Shown in pieces: positions 35,153-44,899 of a stretch of 64,000 nucleotides of DNA. The number at the start of each line of letters is the position of its first letter. The stretch's first letter is position 1. Location of the stretch: NCBI GenBank assembly GCA_031422315.1, contig JANOQN010000032.1, positions 1 through 64,000 of the forward strand. Direction: 5' to 3'. The notes beneath the pieces are model-generated. The model ran no database searches. It was not told the origin of the DNA and saw only the letters and a program-made list of their open reading frames with translations. Origin of the DNA: JANNYA01 sp031422315. Lineage in GTDB: Bacteria > Pseudomonadota > Gammaproteobacteria > Xanthomonadales > SZUA-5. The position numbers were made by a program, and so were the translations under genes.

Positions 35153-38100
35153 CTATGAAAGCCACATTCTTGCATTTTTAAACATCCGCATCCACGGCGT
35201 AAATTCGCCCTGCTCCAGCGCTAACTCAGCGGGTCTATGGCTCAGCTGAGCCCGTCGAAATACTCGCTCAGGATGCGGCATCATCATCAGCACGCGGCCT
35301 TCTGCAGCGTGAAAGCCGGTAACGCCTTGCGGTGAGCCATTGCTGTTCCACGGGAATGCTTCGGTGGCATTGCTTTGCCCATCGACCATTTGAATGCAGG
35401 CGCTTACGGCGCTGTTTTGGGAATCGGTAAACAGCGCGCGGCCTTCGCCGTGGCTGACTACGATTGGCGCGATGCAGCCGGCCATGCCTTGCAAGAAAAT
35501 CGATGCGGACGGCAAAATTTCTGCCAGCACCAGCCGCGCTTCATACTGTTCGGAATGATTGCGAACTAGCATTGGCCAATGCGCCGTGCCGGGAATTAGC
35601 TCGGCTAAGCCAGAGAGCATTTGGCAGCCATTGCAAACGCCGAGCGCGAATTTCTGGGGATCATAAAAAAAGCGCTGGAACTGATCGCGCAGCATAGGGT
35701 TGAACAAAATCGACTTTGCCCAGCCTTGGCCTGCACCCAGCACATCGCCAAAAGAGAAGCCGCCGCAAGCTGCTAAGCCTTGGAAGCTGCTCAGTTGATG
35801 CAGGCCTGCGGCTAAATCGGACATGTGTACGTCGACGCATTCAAAGCCCGCCAAGTGAAACGCGGCCGCCATTTCAATCTGCCCATTGACGCCTTGTTCG
35901 CGCAAAATTGCCACGCGTGGGCGGGCGCTGCGTAAAATCTGCGGCGCTTCGGTGTCAAACGGTATGCGCGCAAACAATGGCGCAGCTTTGGGATTTGACA
36001 GCAAGTTTGCTTCGGCATCGGCACATGCTGGATTGTCACGCTGGCGCTGCATGTTATGGCTGACGTGGTGCCAGTTTTCATGCAGACGCTGCCACGTAAA
36101 CTCTAGCGCGGCGCCGCCGGACAGCTTGATTTGATGATCTTTCCGCAAGCTGGCCACGCGCCGCACTGTCAGCCGGGTTGGCAACGCAGCTGGATCGCTG
36201 ATTTGCACTAACACGCCGAGTTCTTCATTGAATAGCTGCGCCTCGGCGCTGCCAAATTTAGCATCTAGATGAACGTCTAGGCCGACGTGCCCGGCAAACG
36301 CCATTTCGCACAATGCCGCCCAGATGCCGCCATCGGAGCGATCGTGATAGGCGTTTACGAAGCCGCGCGCGGCATTGAGCCAATCCAATAGCGCGTGCAA
36401 ATCTTCCGGGAATTCCACATCGGGGGTTTCCGGTTCAAACGCACCGCACGTTTGCGCCCACACGCTTTGCCCGAGCCGCTGCGCACCTCGACTTAGATCG
36501 ATCAAATAGATATCGCCCATGCCGGGTTTTAGCTCAGGCGTTAGGCTGGCGCGCACATCGGCAACCGGTGCAAACGCGGAAATAATCAGCGACATCGGCG
36601 CTTCACTTTGCAGCGTAACCGGCTGGCCGTGCGCATCCAAACCGGCAAATCTTGCCCGCATCGAAAGCGAGTCCTTACCGACCGGAATCGATAGGCCAAG
36701 CTGTGGGCATAGTTCAAGAGCAGCCGCTCGCACGCCTGCGTAGAGTTCGGCATCGCCTTCAGCACCGCCGCACGCGGCCATCCAATTGGCGGAAAGTTTG
36801 ACGTCGGTAAAGCGCGTGACCGGCGCGGCCAGCAAATTCGTCAAGGCTTCGGCTACTGCCATGCGCGCGGATGCGGGCGCGTTGATCGCGGCTATTGGTG
36901 TGCGCTCGCCGCAGGCAAAAGCCTCGCCCGAATTGCCGGTAAAATCGGCCAGCGTAACGGCAACATCGGCCACCGGCACTTGCCAAGGCCCGACCATTTG
37001 ATCGCGGTGCGTTAGTCCACCGACGGTGCGATCACCAATCGTGATTAAAAAGCGTTTGCTAGCGACCGCTGGAAAACGCAGCACCCGCAAACAGGCTTCC
37101 TCTAAATCGACGCTTGAAGGCTGCGCGCGCATCGACAGCATCGCGGGCATTTGTGCTTGCCGCAGCATGCGCGGCGTATTGCCAAACAGCAGCGCCATCG
37201 GCACATCTACCACCGCTTGCGTGCCGAGCTGCACCCGCAGCTGCCTAGTTTCAGTAGCTTGGCCTAGCACCGCTACCGGCGCGCGTTCCCGCGTACAAAT
37301 CGCTAAAAATCTGGGCAAATCAACGGGGCGCACCGATAAAACGTAGCGCTCTTGCGCCTCATTACACCAGATTTCCAGCGGCGACATTCCCGCATCATCA
37401 TTAGGAACCTTTGCTAAATCAATTTCGCCGCCGAGCCCTGAATCATTGAGCAGCTCCGGCACCGCGTTGCTGAGCCCGCCTGCGCCAACGTCGTGAATAA
37501 AGGTAATCGGATTGGCATCGTTTAGCGCCATGCAGCGTTCAATCACTTCTTGGCAACGACGCTGTAGCTCGGCGTTATCGCGCTGCACGCTGGCAAAATC
37601 CAGCGCAGCGTTCGAGCTGCCAGTGCTGATCGAGGATGCCGCACCGCCGCCCAAACCAATCAGCAGCGCAGGCCCGCCCAGCACGATTACCGGATCACCC
37701 GGCTGCAATTTGATTTTATTAACGTGCTGCGGACGAATGCGCGCCAACCCGCCAGCCAGCATGATCGGCTTGTCGTATGCGAATTGACGCGCACCGAGCT
37801 GCTGCTCGTAAGTTCGGAAAAAGCCAGTTAAACATGGCCGGCCGAATTCGTTGTTGTACGCTGCGGCGCCGAGTGGCGCGTCTTGCAAGATGGTCAGCGC
37901 GCGCGCCATCGCGGGCGGTAATGTACGCTGCGCGCCGGACTCGGATACTTCCCAGGGCTCAGGCTGACCAGCAATACGCAAATGCGCGGTCATGAATCCA
38001 ACTAATCCGGCTTTGGGTTTGCCACCACGACCGGTCGCGCCTTCATCGCGCAGTTCACCGCCCGAACCGGTCGCCGCGCCTGGATAAGGTGCAATGCCGG

Positions 38101-38950
38101 TTGGATGATTGTGGGTTTCGACTTTGATGGCGATTGCTTGCGGCTCTGCGCTGATGCGATACACGCCATCGGCATGCGCAAACAGCGGCGCTGCTGCATG
38201 GCTCGCAAGTACCGCTGCATTGTCAGAGTAAGCGCTCAAGGTGCCGCGCGGATTGAGCGCATGCGTGAGTCGAACCATCGAAAAAAGTGAGCGACGCAGG
38301 TTATGTTCACCGAATTGCCAGTCGGCATTAAAAATCTTGTGGCGGCAGTGCTCTGAATTAGCTTGCGCGAACATCATCAGCTCGGCATCCGTGGCAGGCC
38401 GACCGAGCGCAGAAAAGCTCACTGCCAAATAGCGAATTTCTTGCTCAGATAGCGCGAGCCCAAGCGCTTGATTGGCGATCGACAGTGCCGATTCACTCGC
38501 TTCAATCTGCCTCAATGCGCTGGCTCCGGGCTTGTCAAATACAGCGGCTAGCTCAAGGTCCGTAAGCACGCACTCGGTCAGCGGATCGAACAGTGTGCGG
38601 GCCAAACTTTGCCTGTCGACTATTGGCTGGTCAAAAACATACTGGGTAACGCGCTCAAGCTGCGTGAGTACCAAGCCGCAGGATTTCGCGATATCCAGCG
38701 CCTTGCTAGACCAGGGCGAACGCAAACCCAGCCTGGGTGCAATCCAAACATGAAAGCCTGACCCTTGTTCGGTTTCATCGCTTGCAGGAAGCAGTTGGCG
38801 CAGATTGGGGTGCTGTGCGTCTACTCCAACAACTAAATAAACCTGCCTGCTGAAAACAACTTTGGCACCAAGCGGCGCCAAAGTGGTATTCAAACGATGC
38901 AGTCGAAAATCGCTAAGCCCGCAGGGCCCTGGTAGCTGAATCATGGCCAT
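35153..38950 (-). CDS. purL: Phosphoribosylformylglycinamidine synthase
   Basis: Converts FGAR, glutamine and ATP to FGAM in purine synthesis. This is the large single-chain form (1265 residues) of Gammaproteobacteria. In order: N-terminal PurS-like domain, linker with FAQANSEHCRHKIFNADW, two synthase halves (KVETHNHPTGIAPYPGAATGSGG; ALNDANPITFIHDVGAGGLS) and a C-terminal glutamine amidotransferase with the nucleophile Cys in GVCNGCQMLSGL and the catalytic His near VSHGEGRALF. Start at ATG 38950; a second ATG two codons in is possible. It lies 41 bases after dsbC on the same strand. Confidence 0.97.
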   Translation of the reverse strand: MAMIQLPGPCGLSDFRLHRLNTTLAPLGAKVVFSRQVYLVVGVDAQHPNLRQLLPASDETEQGSGFHVWIAPRLGLRSPWSSKALDIAKSCGLVLTQLERVTQYVFDQPIVDRQSLARTLFDPLTECVLTDLELAAVFDKPGASALRQIEASESALSIANQALGLALSEQEIRYLAVSFSALGRPATDAELMMFAQANSEHCRHKIFNADWQFGEHNLRRSLFSMVRLTHALNPRGTLSAYSDNAAVLASHAAAPLFAHADGVYRISAEPQAIAIKVETHNHPTGIAPYPGAATGSGGELRDEGATGRGGKPKAGLVGFMTAHLRIAGQPEPWEVSESGAQRTLPPAMARALTILQDAPLGAAAYNNEFGRPCLTGFFRTYEQQLGARQFAYDKPIMLAGGLARIRPQHVNKIKLQPGDPVIVLGGPALLIGLGGGAASSISTGSSNAALDFASVQRDNAELQRRCQEVIERCMALNDANPITFIHDVGAGGLSNAVPELLNDSGLGGEIDLAKVPNDDAGMSPLEIWCNEAQERYVLSVRPVDLPRFLAICTRERAPVAVLGQATETRQLRVQLGTQAVVDVPMALLFGNTPRMLRQAQMPAMLSMRAQPSSVDLEEACLRVLRFPAVASKRFLITIGDRTVGGLTHRDQMVGPWQVPVADVAVTLADFTGNSGEAFACGERTPIAAINAPASARMAVAEALTNLLAAPVTRFTDVKLSANWMAACGGAEGDAELYAGVRAAALELCPQLGLSIPVGKDSLSMRARFAGLDAHGQPVTLQSEAPMSLIISAFAPVADVRASLTPELKPGMGDIYLIDLSRGAQRLGQSVWAQTCGAFEPETPDVEFPEDLHALLDWLNAARGFVNAYHDRSDGGIWAALCEMAFAGHVGLDVHLDAKFGSAEAQLFNEELGVLVQISDPAALPTRLTVRRVASLRKDHQIKLSGGAALEFTWQRLHENWHHVSHNMQRQRDNPACADAEANLLSNPKAAPLFARIPFDTEAPQILRSARPRVAILREQGVNGQIEMAAAFHLAGFECVDVHMSDLAAGLHQLSSFQGLAACGGFSFGDVLGAGQGWAKSILFNPMLRDQFQRFFYDPQKFALGVCNGCQMLSGLAELIPGTAHWPMLVRNHSEQYEARLVLAEILPSASIFLQGMAGCIAPIVVSHGEGRALFTDSQNSAVSACIQMVDGQSNATEAFPWNSNGSPQGVTGFHAAEGRVLMMMPHPERVFRRAQLSHRPAELALEQGEFTPWMRMFKNARMWLS

Positions 38951-38991
38951 GCCCTTTTGACTGCTCTTGATCTACTGCGACAGCAGGCTAA

Positions 38992-39720
38992 CTAGCCTTT
39001 TTTCATTTTTGCACGGCGCTCAAGCTCATCAAATAAAGCTTGCGGCGGCATGTAGCCCGGCATCATGGTGCCATCGGCAATGAAAATGGCCGGTGTGCCG
39101 GTCACGCCTACGCGCTGTCCTAAGTCATAATCTTTTTCAATGGGGTTGGTGCAGGTGCTGGTGCCTGGATCAACGCCATTTTTCGCGTCAGTCATAGCTT
39201 TGCGCTGATCCTTTGCGCACCAAACCGCGGTGGCTTTACGCCAAGAATCGCTTGGATTGCCTGCGCGTGGGAACCACAAATACTGCACTTCAATACCCAG
39301 ATCATTCATCTGCGCCATTTCGGTATGCAGCTTGCGGCAATAGCCACAATCAATATCGGTGAACACTTTGACGACGTGCTTAGCCTTACCGCCGCGCGCC
39401 GGGAATACAATCATGTCGGCTACCGGCACTTTTGCCAGCTCAACTAAACGTACCTTGGCCTGCGACTCTTCAGTTAAATTGCGGCGTGTTGCCGATTCAA
39501 TCAGCATGCCTTGCATTAAATGTTTGCCATCTTTGCTGAAATAAATAACTTGACCGCCAACCGTGACCTCCAAAAGCCCTGGAATCGGCGTTTCTTTCAT
39601 CGAATCAATTTTGGCATTCGGATTGAGGCGCTTAACTGCTGCTTCAATTTCCGGGCTAGCCGACGCTGCAGTGACAAATAATGCGGCCACAGCCGCAGCG
39701 ATCAGACGAAAACGGAGCAT
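38992..39720 (-). CDS. dsbC: Periplasmic disulfide isomerase DsbC
   Basis: Corrects wrong disulfides in exported proteins as a V-shaped dimer. From ATG 39720 the protein has 242 residues: signal peptide MLRFRLIAAAVAALFVTAASA, a cystatin-like dimerisation domain (KRLNPNAKIDSMKETPIPGL), a linker helix, and a thioredoxin-fold domain with the active site DIDCGYCRK (Cys125, Cys128) and the cis-Pro loop VGVTGTPAIF. The second, structural Cys pair is also present (VWCAKD and TSTCTN). AAGGA stands before the chosen ATG; upstream in-frame starts to 39822 would add a non-signal extension. Clients may include LptD, whose cysteines need correct pairing. Confidence 0.92.
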   Translation of the reverse strand: MLRFRLIAAAVAALFVTAASASPEIEAAVKRLNPNAKIDSMKETPIPGLLEVTVGGQVIYFSKDGKHLMQGMLIESATRRNLTEESQAKVRLVELAKVPVADMIVFPARGGKAKHVVKVFTDIDCGYCRKLHTEMAQMNDLGIEVQYLWFPRAGNPSDSWRKATAVWCAKDQRKAMTDAKNGVDPGTSTCTNPIEKDYDLGQRVGVTGTPAIFIADGTMMPGYMPPQALFDELERRAKMKKG

Positions 39721-39882
39721 AAAAATCCTTAGATTTGACGAAGTGAGCGTGGCAAGACAGGCCGCAACCGGAATAGTTCCCAAAAGCTGCGGCGCTAAGT
39801 GCGGCGCAGATATTAACGCCAACCGCGCTTAAAAGCGTGATCGGCGCATTCTTGAGGCATTTTGGATTTAACTAAGCTCGCG

Positions 39883-41178
39883 TTAGCGCGCGCTGTCCTC
39901 AAAGCCGTTCTTGAAAATCTGCTCGGTTAGGCCAATCAACGCATACACCGCGCCTTGGTTGGGATTCGCTGCATCAACGCCAAAAGCGCCAGCGATCGCG
40001 GTTCCATCAAAACCATGAAAAACGCTGTGGCCGAGCCGATCTTCATTGGCGCCGGTAGCGATACGCTGCGCAGATGCCCAAACGCCTTGTGAGCGATTAA
40101 ACGCGTAAACCGCGCCAGAGCCGACACAAAAGGTAGTTGCGCCGTTCAAGCAATAAGCGCCAACTAAGGCCTCATCTCCTTCAAGCGATACGCTTTGCCC
40201 GAATCGCTCATTAGCGAGCGCCTGGGTCGAGCGCAACTTAGCCTGTTCAGCCCAGACATTGCCAGTGCGGGTGAATACATAAGCCGAGCCCGCATCAGCG
40301 CCAGCGTTTTTGTCGTCATTGGCAGCGCCTGCAATTAAGCTATCGCCATCAACGGCAACCGATAAACCGAGCCGATCACCGTCTACGCCGTCACTTGCAA
40401 ACAACGTGGATTGCAAATTCCAGCTTGCGCCCGCGCCGGTGTAGACGAAAATTGCGCCCGATGCTTGTGCGCCTGGATGCACCGGTGCACCGATCACAAG
40501 CGTATTGCCAGAAAGCGCCACACTGGTGCCGAATCGACCCGCCGTGCTGGTGCCAAAAATGCTGGTTTGGCGCTGCCAGACGCCGCTAACTTTTCGATAG
40601 ATATGCACGGCGCCAACTTCAATGCCGCCGTCACGCGCGCGCGGCTCAGTAATAGCTACGTCAGTATCTGAAATCGCAATCGCAGTGCCGAAATTGCCAA
40701 CTTGGGTAACCGTTGGCGGCGAAATGCTGGCCTCAAGCACGAAGGGCGCTGCGCCAGCGCCGCTGCGATACAAATAAGCTTTGCCGGAATTGAAGTTCGT
40801 GTTCGGATCACCGGCATCATCCGCTGGAGCGCCGACTGCTGCCAGCGTGAAATCCTCATATTGATTGATGGCATTGGTTGCGCCAAAGCTATCGAGCGCA
40901 ACGCCCGACGTTAGTGGCGCGCCGATTGGCGTTAAAACACTTTGCCCCGGCTGCGCAAATGGCATCAGATAAATTTGCGCGCGCCCCGCCAGCCCGCTAG
41001 CAATCGCAGTTGGCAGCTGATTCGGCGCCACTTTGCGCGCGGCAGCAACGGCAAATCCAAAAGATTCACTGGCCACGCCATTTGCCAACAAAACCTGAGA
41101 TTGTGGTGTGTAAGGGCCGAGTGCGAGTGCAAAAACGGGTGTGATGGTTAAAAGCGTCAAGCTGAGCGTTCGTTTCAT
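39883..41178 (-). CDS. Secreted FG-GAP-like beta-propeller protein with GFE tail
   Basis: A 431-residue secreted protein starting at ATG 41178 (MKRTLSLTLLTITPVFALALG, signal peptide), after an A-GGA-TT site. The body has repeated blades such as FGTAIAISDTDVAITEPRA, FGTSVALSGNTLVIGAP, LGLSVAVDGDSLIAGA and FGQSVSLEGDEALVGAY, the pattern of FG-GAP/integrin-alpha-like propellers; each blade mentions G-A-x-x-x-D-x-x-G-x-x-Y-V-F. The C-terminus is TEQIFKNGFEDSAR, a short F-x-N-G-F-E tail shared with the metalloprotease-like protein further along. Function unknown, probably surface or extracellular. Confidence 0.7.
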   Translation of the reverse strand: MKRTLSLTLLTITPVFALALGPYTPQSQVLLANGVASESFGFAVAAARKVAPNQLPTAIASGLAGRAQIYLMPFAQPGQSVLTPIGAPLTSGVALDSFGATNAINQYEDFTLAAVGAPADDAGDPNTNFNSGKAYLYRSGAGAAPFVLEASISPPTVTQVGNFGTAIAISDTDVAITEPRARDGGIEVGAVHIYRKVSGVWQRQTSIFGTSTAGRFGTSVALSGNTLVIGAPVHPGAQASGAIFVYTGAGASWNLQSTLFASDGVDGDRLGLSVAVDGDSLIAGAANDDKNAGADAGSAYVFTRTGNVWAEQAKLRSTQALANERFGQSVSLEGDEALVGAYCLNGATTFCVGSGAVYAFNRSQGVWASAQRIATGANEDRLGHSVFHGFDGTAIAGAFGVDAANPNQGAVYALIGLTEQIFKNGFEDSAR

Positions 41179-41417
41179 AGGATTTCCATGGTAATTGTGA
41201 AATTTATCGCCTAGGGTAACAGCGGTGGGGTGATTTCTTCGATCCGACGGCAAATTTTGCGCTTCAAGTCAAAAAACTTTAGGTGCGCAGGCAAGCTTAA
41301 ACGCGATTGGCGATTACTTTTGGCTTTACAAGTTACGCCATATTCAGTCTAGCGCTTCCCTGTCATGCCTCGATAGGCTATATTTCCGGGCTATCTGAAA
41401 CCACACACGGATGTGTC

Positions 41418-41543
41418 ATGAAAGTTCTGAATTCGCTGAAGTCGGCTAAAACCCGCCACCGTGATTGTAAAGTCGTACGTCGTCGCGGCAAAGTTTTTGT
41501 AATCTGCAAAAGCAACCCACGTTTCAAAGCGCGTCAGCGCTAG
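41418..41543 (+). CDS. rpmJ: Ribosomal protein L36, zinc-free type
   Basis: A 41-residue ribosomal protein: MKVLNSLKSAKTRHRDCKVV, then ICKSNPRFKARQR. It belongs to the form without the zinc-binding CxxC...CxxxxH arrangement (resembles E. coli YkgO), as is usual for Xanthomonadales-like genomes. The frame is open upstream to 41307 but L36 starts at ATG 41418. It stands alone and is followed by its own hairpin terminator. Confidence 0.93.
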   Translation: MKVLNSLKSAKTRHRDCKVVRRRGKVFVICKSNPRFKARQR

Positions 41544-41599
41544 TTTCGTGCCTGTGCGGTTAGCGCGGGCAGATTCTAAAATCTCAGTGGTAAGTAAAG

Positions 41600-41619
41600 A
41601 GGCGCAATTGCGCCTTTTT
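41600..41619 (+). terminator. Rho-independent terminator after rpmJ
   Basis: Perfect palindrome AGGCGCAATTGCGCCT (41600-41615) ending in a run of five T. It lies between rpmJ and truA, 23 bases before the truA ATG, so it may also attenuate readthrough into the truA-trp genes. Confidence 0.8.
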
Positions 41620-41642
41620 GCATTTCTACTAGCGATTGCTTA

Positions 41643-42494
41643 ATGGCGCGTTTCGCACTCGTCGTCGATTACGATGGCCGCGAGTTTCAAGGCTGGCAGC
41701 GTCAACCGCACGGCCCGAGCGTGCAATCCGCGATTGAGCGCGCACTCGAGCACGTCTGCAATGCACCTACCGCCACCGTCTGCGCAGGTCGCACTGATTC
41801 TGGCGTGCATGGCTTGGGGCAGGTTGTGCATTTTGACTGCGAAGCGGTGCGCGCGCCGCGTGCGATTATGCTCGGCGTCAACACCAAGCTGCCGATCAGC
41901 ATTGGCATTCGGCACTGCCAGATTGTCGGCGCTGATTTCCACGCACGCTACAGCGCGCTGGCTAGGGTTTACCGCTACCAGCTGGTGAATCACCCGGCGA
42001 GGCCAGGCGGACTGCGCGCGCGCGATCACGCTTGGGAACGCACGCCGCTAAACCTGCAAGCCATGCAAACCGCCGCAAAAGCACTGATTGGCGAGCATGA
42101 TTTCAGCAGCTTTCGCGCGCTAAGCTGTCAAGCGAAGCGGCCCTGGCGGCGCATGGATTTATTGACCATATCGCAGCTTGAAAATCGAATTACGTTTGAT
42201 ATTCAAGCGAACGCATTCTTACACCACATGGTGCGCAATATTGTTGGCAGCTTGCTGGTGATCGGGCGCGGCGAACAGCCGCCCGATTGGCTGCTTGAGG
42301 TGCTCCGCGCCAAAGATCGCACGCAGGCCGGCGCCACCGCGCAGCCGCAAGGTCTTTGCTTTATTGGCCCGCGCTATCCGGCGCACTGGGGTTTGCCGAG
42401 CGAGTTTGACGCCGCGCCCGAGCTTTTAGACTGGCGTTCAAGCGATCCACTTTTGCACGCAGCAACAAGCGATGATGACCCGCACGCAGATTAA
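41643..42494 (+). CDS. truA: tRNA pseudouridine(38-40) synthase TruA
   Basis: Isomerises uridines 38-40 in the anticodon stem of tRNAs. The 283-residue protein starts MARFALVVDYDGREFQGWQRQPHG and carries the catalytic Asp (about 52) in CAGRTDSGVHGLGQV; the RYQLVNH and HDFSSFRA segments are also typical. The C-terminal 30 residues beyond GLCFIGPRYPAHWGLP are longer than in some relatives. The reading frame overlaps the start of trpF by 23 bases, a coupling found in other Gammaproteobacteria. Confidence 0.95.
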   Translation: MARFALVVDYDGREFQGWQRQPHGPSVQSAIERALEHVCNAPTATVCAGRTDSGVHGLGQVVHFDCEAVRAPRAIMLGVNTKLPISIGIRHCQIVGADFHARYSALARVYRYQLVNHPARPGGLRARDHAWERTPLNLQAMQTAAKALIGEHDFSSFRALSCQAKRPWRRMDLLTISQLENRITFDIQANAFLHHMVRNIVGSLLVIGRGEQPPDWLLEVLRAKDRTQAGATAQPQGLCFIGPRYPAHWGLPSEFDAAPELLDWRSSDPLLHAATSDDDPHAD

Positions 42495-43149
42495 GTTTTG
42501 CGGCATGACGCGCGCGGCGGACGTGAGTCAGGCGGTATCGCTGGGTGCAGATTTGCTCGGCTTTGTCTGCGTGCCTGGCTCTAAGCGCTATGTCTGCGCG
42601 GAGCAATTGCCCGAACTTTTGGCTGCAACCGGCAAGCAAGCCAGCGTTTTGTTGTTTCAAGACGCCACCACTGACTTCGTGCGCGCAGTCATCAGTGCAG
42701 CACGGCCAACGCTGCTGCAATTCCACGGCGCCGAAGCACCCGAATTTTGCGCCGGCTTTGGCCTACCGTTTATCAAAGCGGTGCCGATGGCCGATCAGCC
42801 AGATTTGCTTGAATTTGCCGAGCAATTTCGCGGCGCGCATGCGCTGCTGCTCGATTCGCATTCCCTGTTGGATCGGCAAAAAACTGGCGGTAGCGGTCAC
42901 ACGTTTGACTGGCATGACGCCGTCGATGCGCTCGAGCAAAGCCGTGTGCTGTCGAACGTTCCGCGCTGGTTTTTAGCTGGCGGTCTAACTGCCGAGCGCG
43001 TCGGCGCAGGCATTTTTAAATTGCGGCCGTACGCGGTTGACGTCAGCAGCGGCATTGAAACCAGTGCGGGCGTCAAAGCTGTCGAAAAAATGCGCGCCTT
43101 CATCGAATCTGTGCGCACCGCCGACGATACTCCTCACCAACGAAATTAA
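42472..43149 (+). CDS. trpF: Phosphoribosylanthranilate isomerase
   Basis: Third step from chorismate in the tryptophan pathway: isomerises N-(5-phosphoribosyl)anthranilate. A 225-residue TIM barrel with the N-terminal catalytic motif IKFCGMTRAADV (general-base Cys), LLFQDA, LQFHGAEAPEF, LLDSHS and the phosphate-binding WFLAGGLTAERV and VDVSSGIETSAGVK. ATG ATG at 42472 gives two possible starts. It overlaps truA and ends 14 bases before trpB. Confidence 0.95.
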   Translation: MMTRTQIKFCGMTRAADVSQAVSLGADLLGFVCVPGSKRYVCAEQLPELLAATGKQASVLLFQDATTDFVRAVISAARPTLLQFHGAEAPEFCAGFGLPFIKAVPMADQPDLLEFAEQFRGAHALLLDSHSLLDRQKTGGSGHTFDWHDAVDALEQSRVLSNVPRWFLAGGLTAERVGAGIFKLRPYAVDVSSGIETSAGVKAVEKMRAFIESVRTADDTPHQRN

Positions 43150-43163
43150 AAAAAGGCCATCCC

Positions 43164-44408
43164 ATGCAAGCGGATCGAATTGACCACAGCCATGAACCCA
43201 TGACCAGCGAGTCGGGCAAGTTAAGCGGCCCTGACGCCCAAGGCCATTTTGGCGAATACGGCGGCTCCTACGTGTCGGAAACGCTGATGTATCCGCTGGA
43301 ACAGCTGACGAGCGCCTATTTGAACCTGCGTGACAGCCCAGAATTTATCGCCGAGCTGGATCGAGATCTCACCGAATACGTTGGTCGACCTTCACCGATT
43401 TACTTCGCTGAGCGCTTGACCCGCTATGTCGGCGGCGCAAAAATTTTGCTCAAGCGCGAAGATCTAAACCACACCGGCGCGCACAAAATCAACAACACCG
43501 TCGGCCAAGCGCTGGTGGCAAGGCGTATGGGCAAACGCCGAATCATTGCTGAAACGGGCGCTGGCCAGCACGGCGTGGCATCGGCCACCGTAGCGGCGCG
43601 TTTGGGCATGGAATGCGTGGTGTACATGGGCTCGGTCGATGTGCAGCGCCAACAGCCGAACGTATTTCGCATGAAGCTGCTCGGCGCTACTGTTAAATCA
43701 GTCGAGAACGGCAGAAAAACGCTTAAAGACGCACTCAATGAAGCGCTGCGCGATTGGGTCACCAATGTTGATCACACCTACTACATGATCGGCACCGTGG
43801 CCGGCCCACACCCGTATCCGCTGATGGTGCGGGATTTTAATGCGGTAGTTGGGCGCGAAGCACGCGCACAAATGCTGGCGCGCTATGGCCGCCTGCCCGA
43901 TGAAATCGCCGCTTGTGTGGGCGGCGGCAGCAATGCAATCGGCATATTCCACCCGTTTATTAACGACTTGGCAGTAAAACTGGTCGGCGTAGAAGCCGCC
44001 GGCAAAGGCCTTTCGACAGCAGAACACGCCGCCAGCATTAGCCGCGGCAAGCCCGGCGTTTTACACGGCAACCGCACGTATTTATTGACCGATGCGAACG
44101 GCCAAATCACCGACACGCATTCGATTTCCGCCGGGCTCGACTACCCCGGCGTGGGCCCCGAACACGCCTGGCTGCACGATATTGGCCGGGCCAGCTATGT
44201 CGGCGCGACCGACACCGAAGCGCTCGAAGCTTTTCATCTATTAGCTCGTCAAGAAGGAATCCTAGCCGCATTAGAGAGCAGCCACGCCATCGCGTATGCG
44301 ATACGCCGCGCCAAAGAACTACCCAAAGACGCGATTATTTTGGTCAACTTATCGGGCCGAGGCGATAAAGATCTGGGTACGCTGATGCAGGTTACGGATT
44401 TTGGTTAG
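43164..44408 (+). CDS. trpB: Tryptophan synthase beta subunit
   Basis: Condenses indole with serine using pyridoxal phosphate. The 414-residue protein has the cofactor lysine Lys108 in LNHTGAHKINNTVGQ, the glutamate-containing ETGAGQHG segment and the phosphate-binding GGGSNAIG. The N-terminus is slightly longer (about 25 residues before GHFGEYGGSYV) than in E. coli. The alpha subunit gene trpA normally follows in this gene order but is not in the window; two AT-rich genes of unknown function follow instead. Confidence 0.96.
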   Translation: MQADRIDHSHEPMTSESGKLSGPDAQGHFGEYGGSYVSETLMYPLEQLTSAYLNLRDSPEFIAELDRDLTEYVGRPSPIYFAERLTRYVGGAKILLKREDLNHTGAHKINNTVGQALVARRMGKRRIIAETGAGQHGVASATVAARLGMECVVYMGSVDVQRQQPNVFRMKLLGATVKSVENGRKTLKDALNEALRDWVTNVDHTYYMIGTVAGPHPYPLMVRDFNAVVGREARAQMLARYGRLPDEIAACVGGGSNAIGIFHPFINDLAVKLVGVEAAGKGLSTAEHAASISRGKPGVLHGNRTYLLTDANGQITDTHSISAGLDYPGVGPEHAWLHDIGRASYVGATDTEALEAFHLLARQEGILAALESSHAIAYAIRRAKELPKDAIILVNLSGRGDKDLGTLMQVTDFG

Positions 44409-44421
44409 CTTGCGGATTGAG

Positions 44422-44461
44422 TTTGCGTTAACGGGGTAAGCGCCGAACGCAAAGGCTTTTT
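44422..44461 (+). terminator. Possible terminator after trpB
   Basis: Inverted repeat TTTGCGTT (44422-44429) and AACGCAAA (44446-44453) with a 16-base loop, then GGC and five T. The long loop makes it weaker than the other two terminators. Confidence 0.45.
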
Positions 44462-44492
44462 ACATCCACGTTGGTTACACAGGAGTTCACTG

Positions 44493-44825
44493 GTGAGTAA
44501 ACTACTTCAATTTTTGGTTTTGCTTTCTATTTTCAGCTCTTATTCAAAAGCTGAAGAGAAAGTTTCGGGAAAATGTGCAATAGGGTTTTCTTTAGCGGTA
44601 GGATTTTTAATCGAAAACGATCACGCAACATACGAGGAGAATGCAAGACGCCATTTTACGTGCCAAATTTATAAAGACTCTGTTGGAATCGCAGTGTTGA
44701 ACTTTGACAAAACATATTTAGTTGCTCAATTTTATTCCTCAACTAAGCGCGGTGAAATGATGCTGAATCTGAGTAAAACATCTAGACGTTGGTCTAAAAT
44801 TCTTGACTCAAATTATCTCTTCTGA
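44493..44825 (+). CDS. Small secreted protein, AT-rich gene
   Basis: A 110-residue protein with an N-terminal signal-like stretch (MSKLLQFLVLLSIFSSYSKAEE) and no recognised domain; two cysteines (GKCAIG, FTCQIY) could form a disulfide. CAGGAG precedes the GTG start at 44493 at good distance. Base composition is visibly richer in A+T than the neighbouring trp genes, suggesting separate origin. It sits between trpB and the next lipoprotein gene on the same strand. Confidence 0.5.
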   Translation: MSKLLQFLVLLSIFSSYSKAEEKVSGKCAIGFSLAVGFLIENDHATYEENARRHFTCQIYKDSVGIAVLNFDKTYLVAQFYSSTKRGEMMLNLSKTSRRWSKILDSNYLF

Positions 44826-44899
44826 AAACTCTGGTTAGTCACAGGTCGGTAAAACGAAAAACTCTTGAAATTCAACAATTAGCTCAATTGGCAACTAAC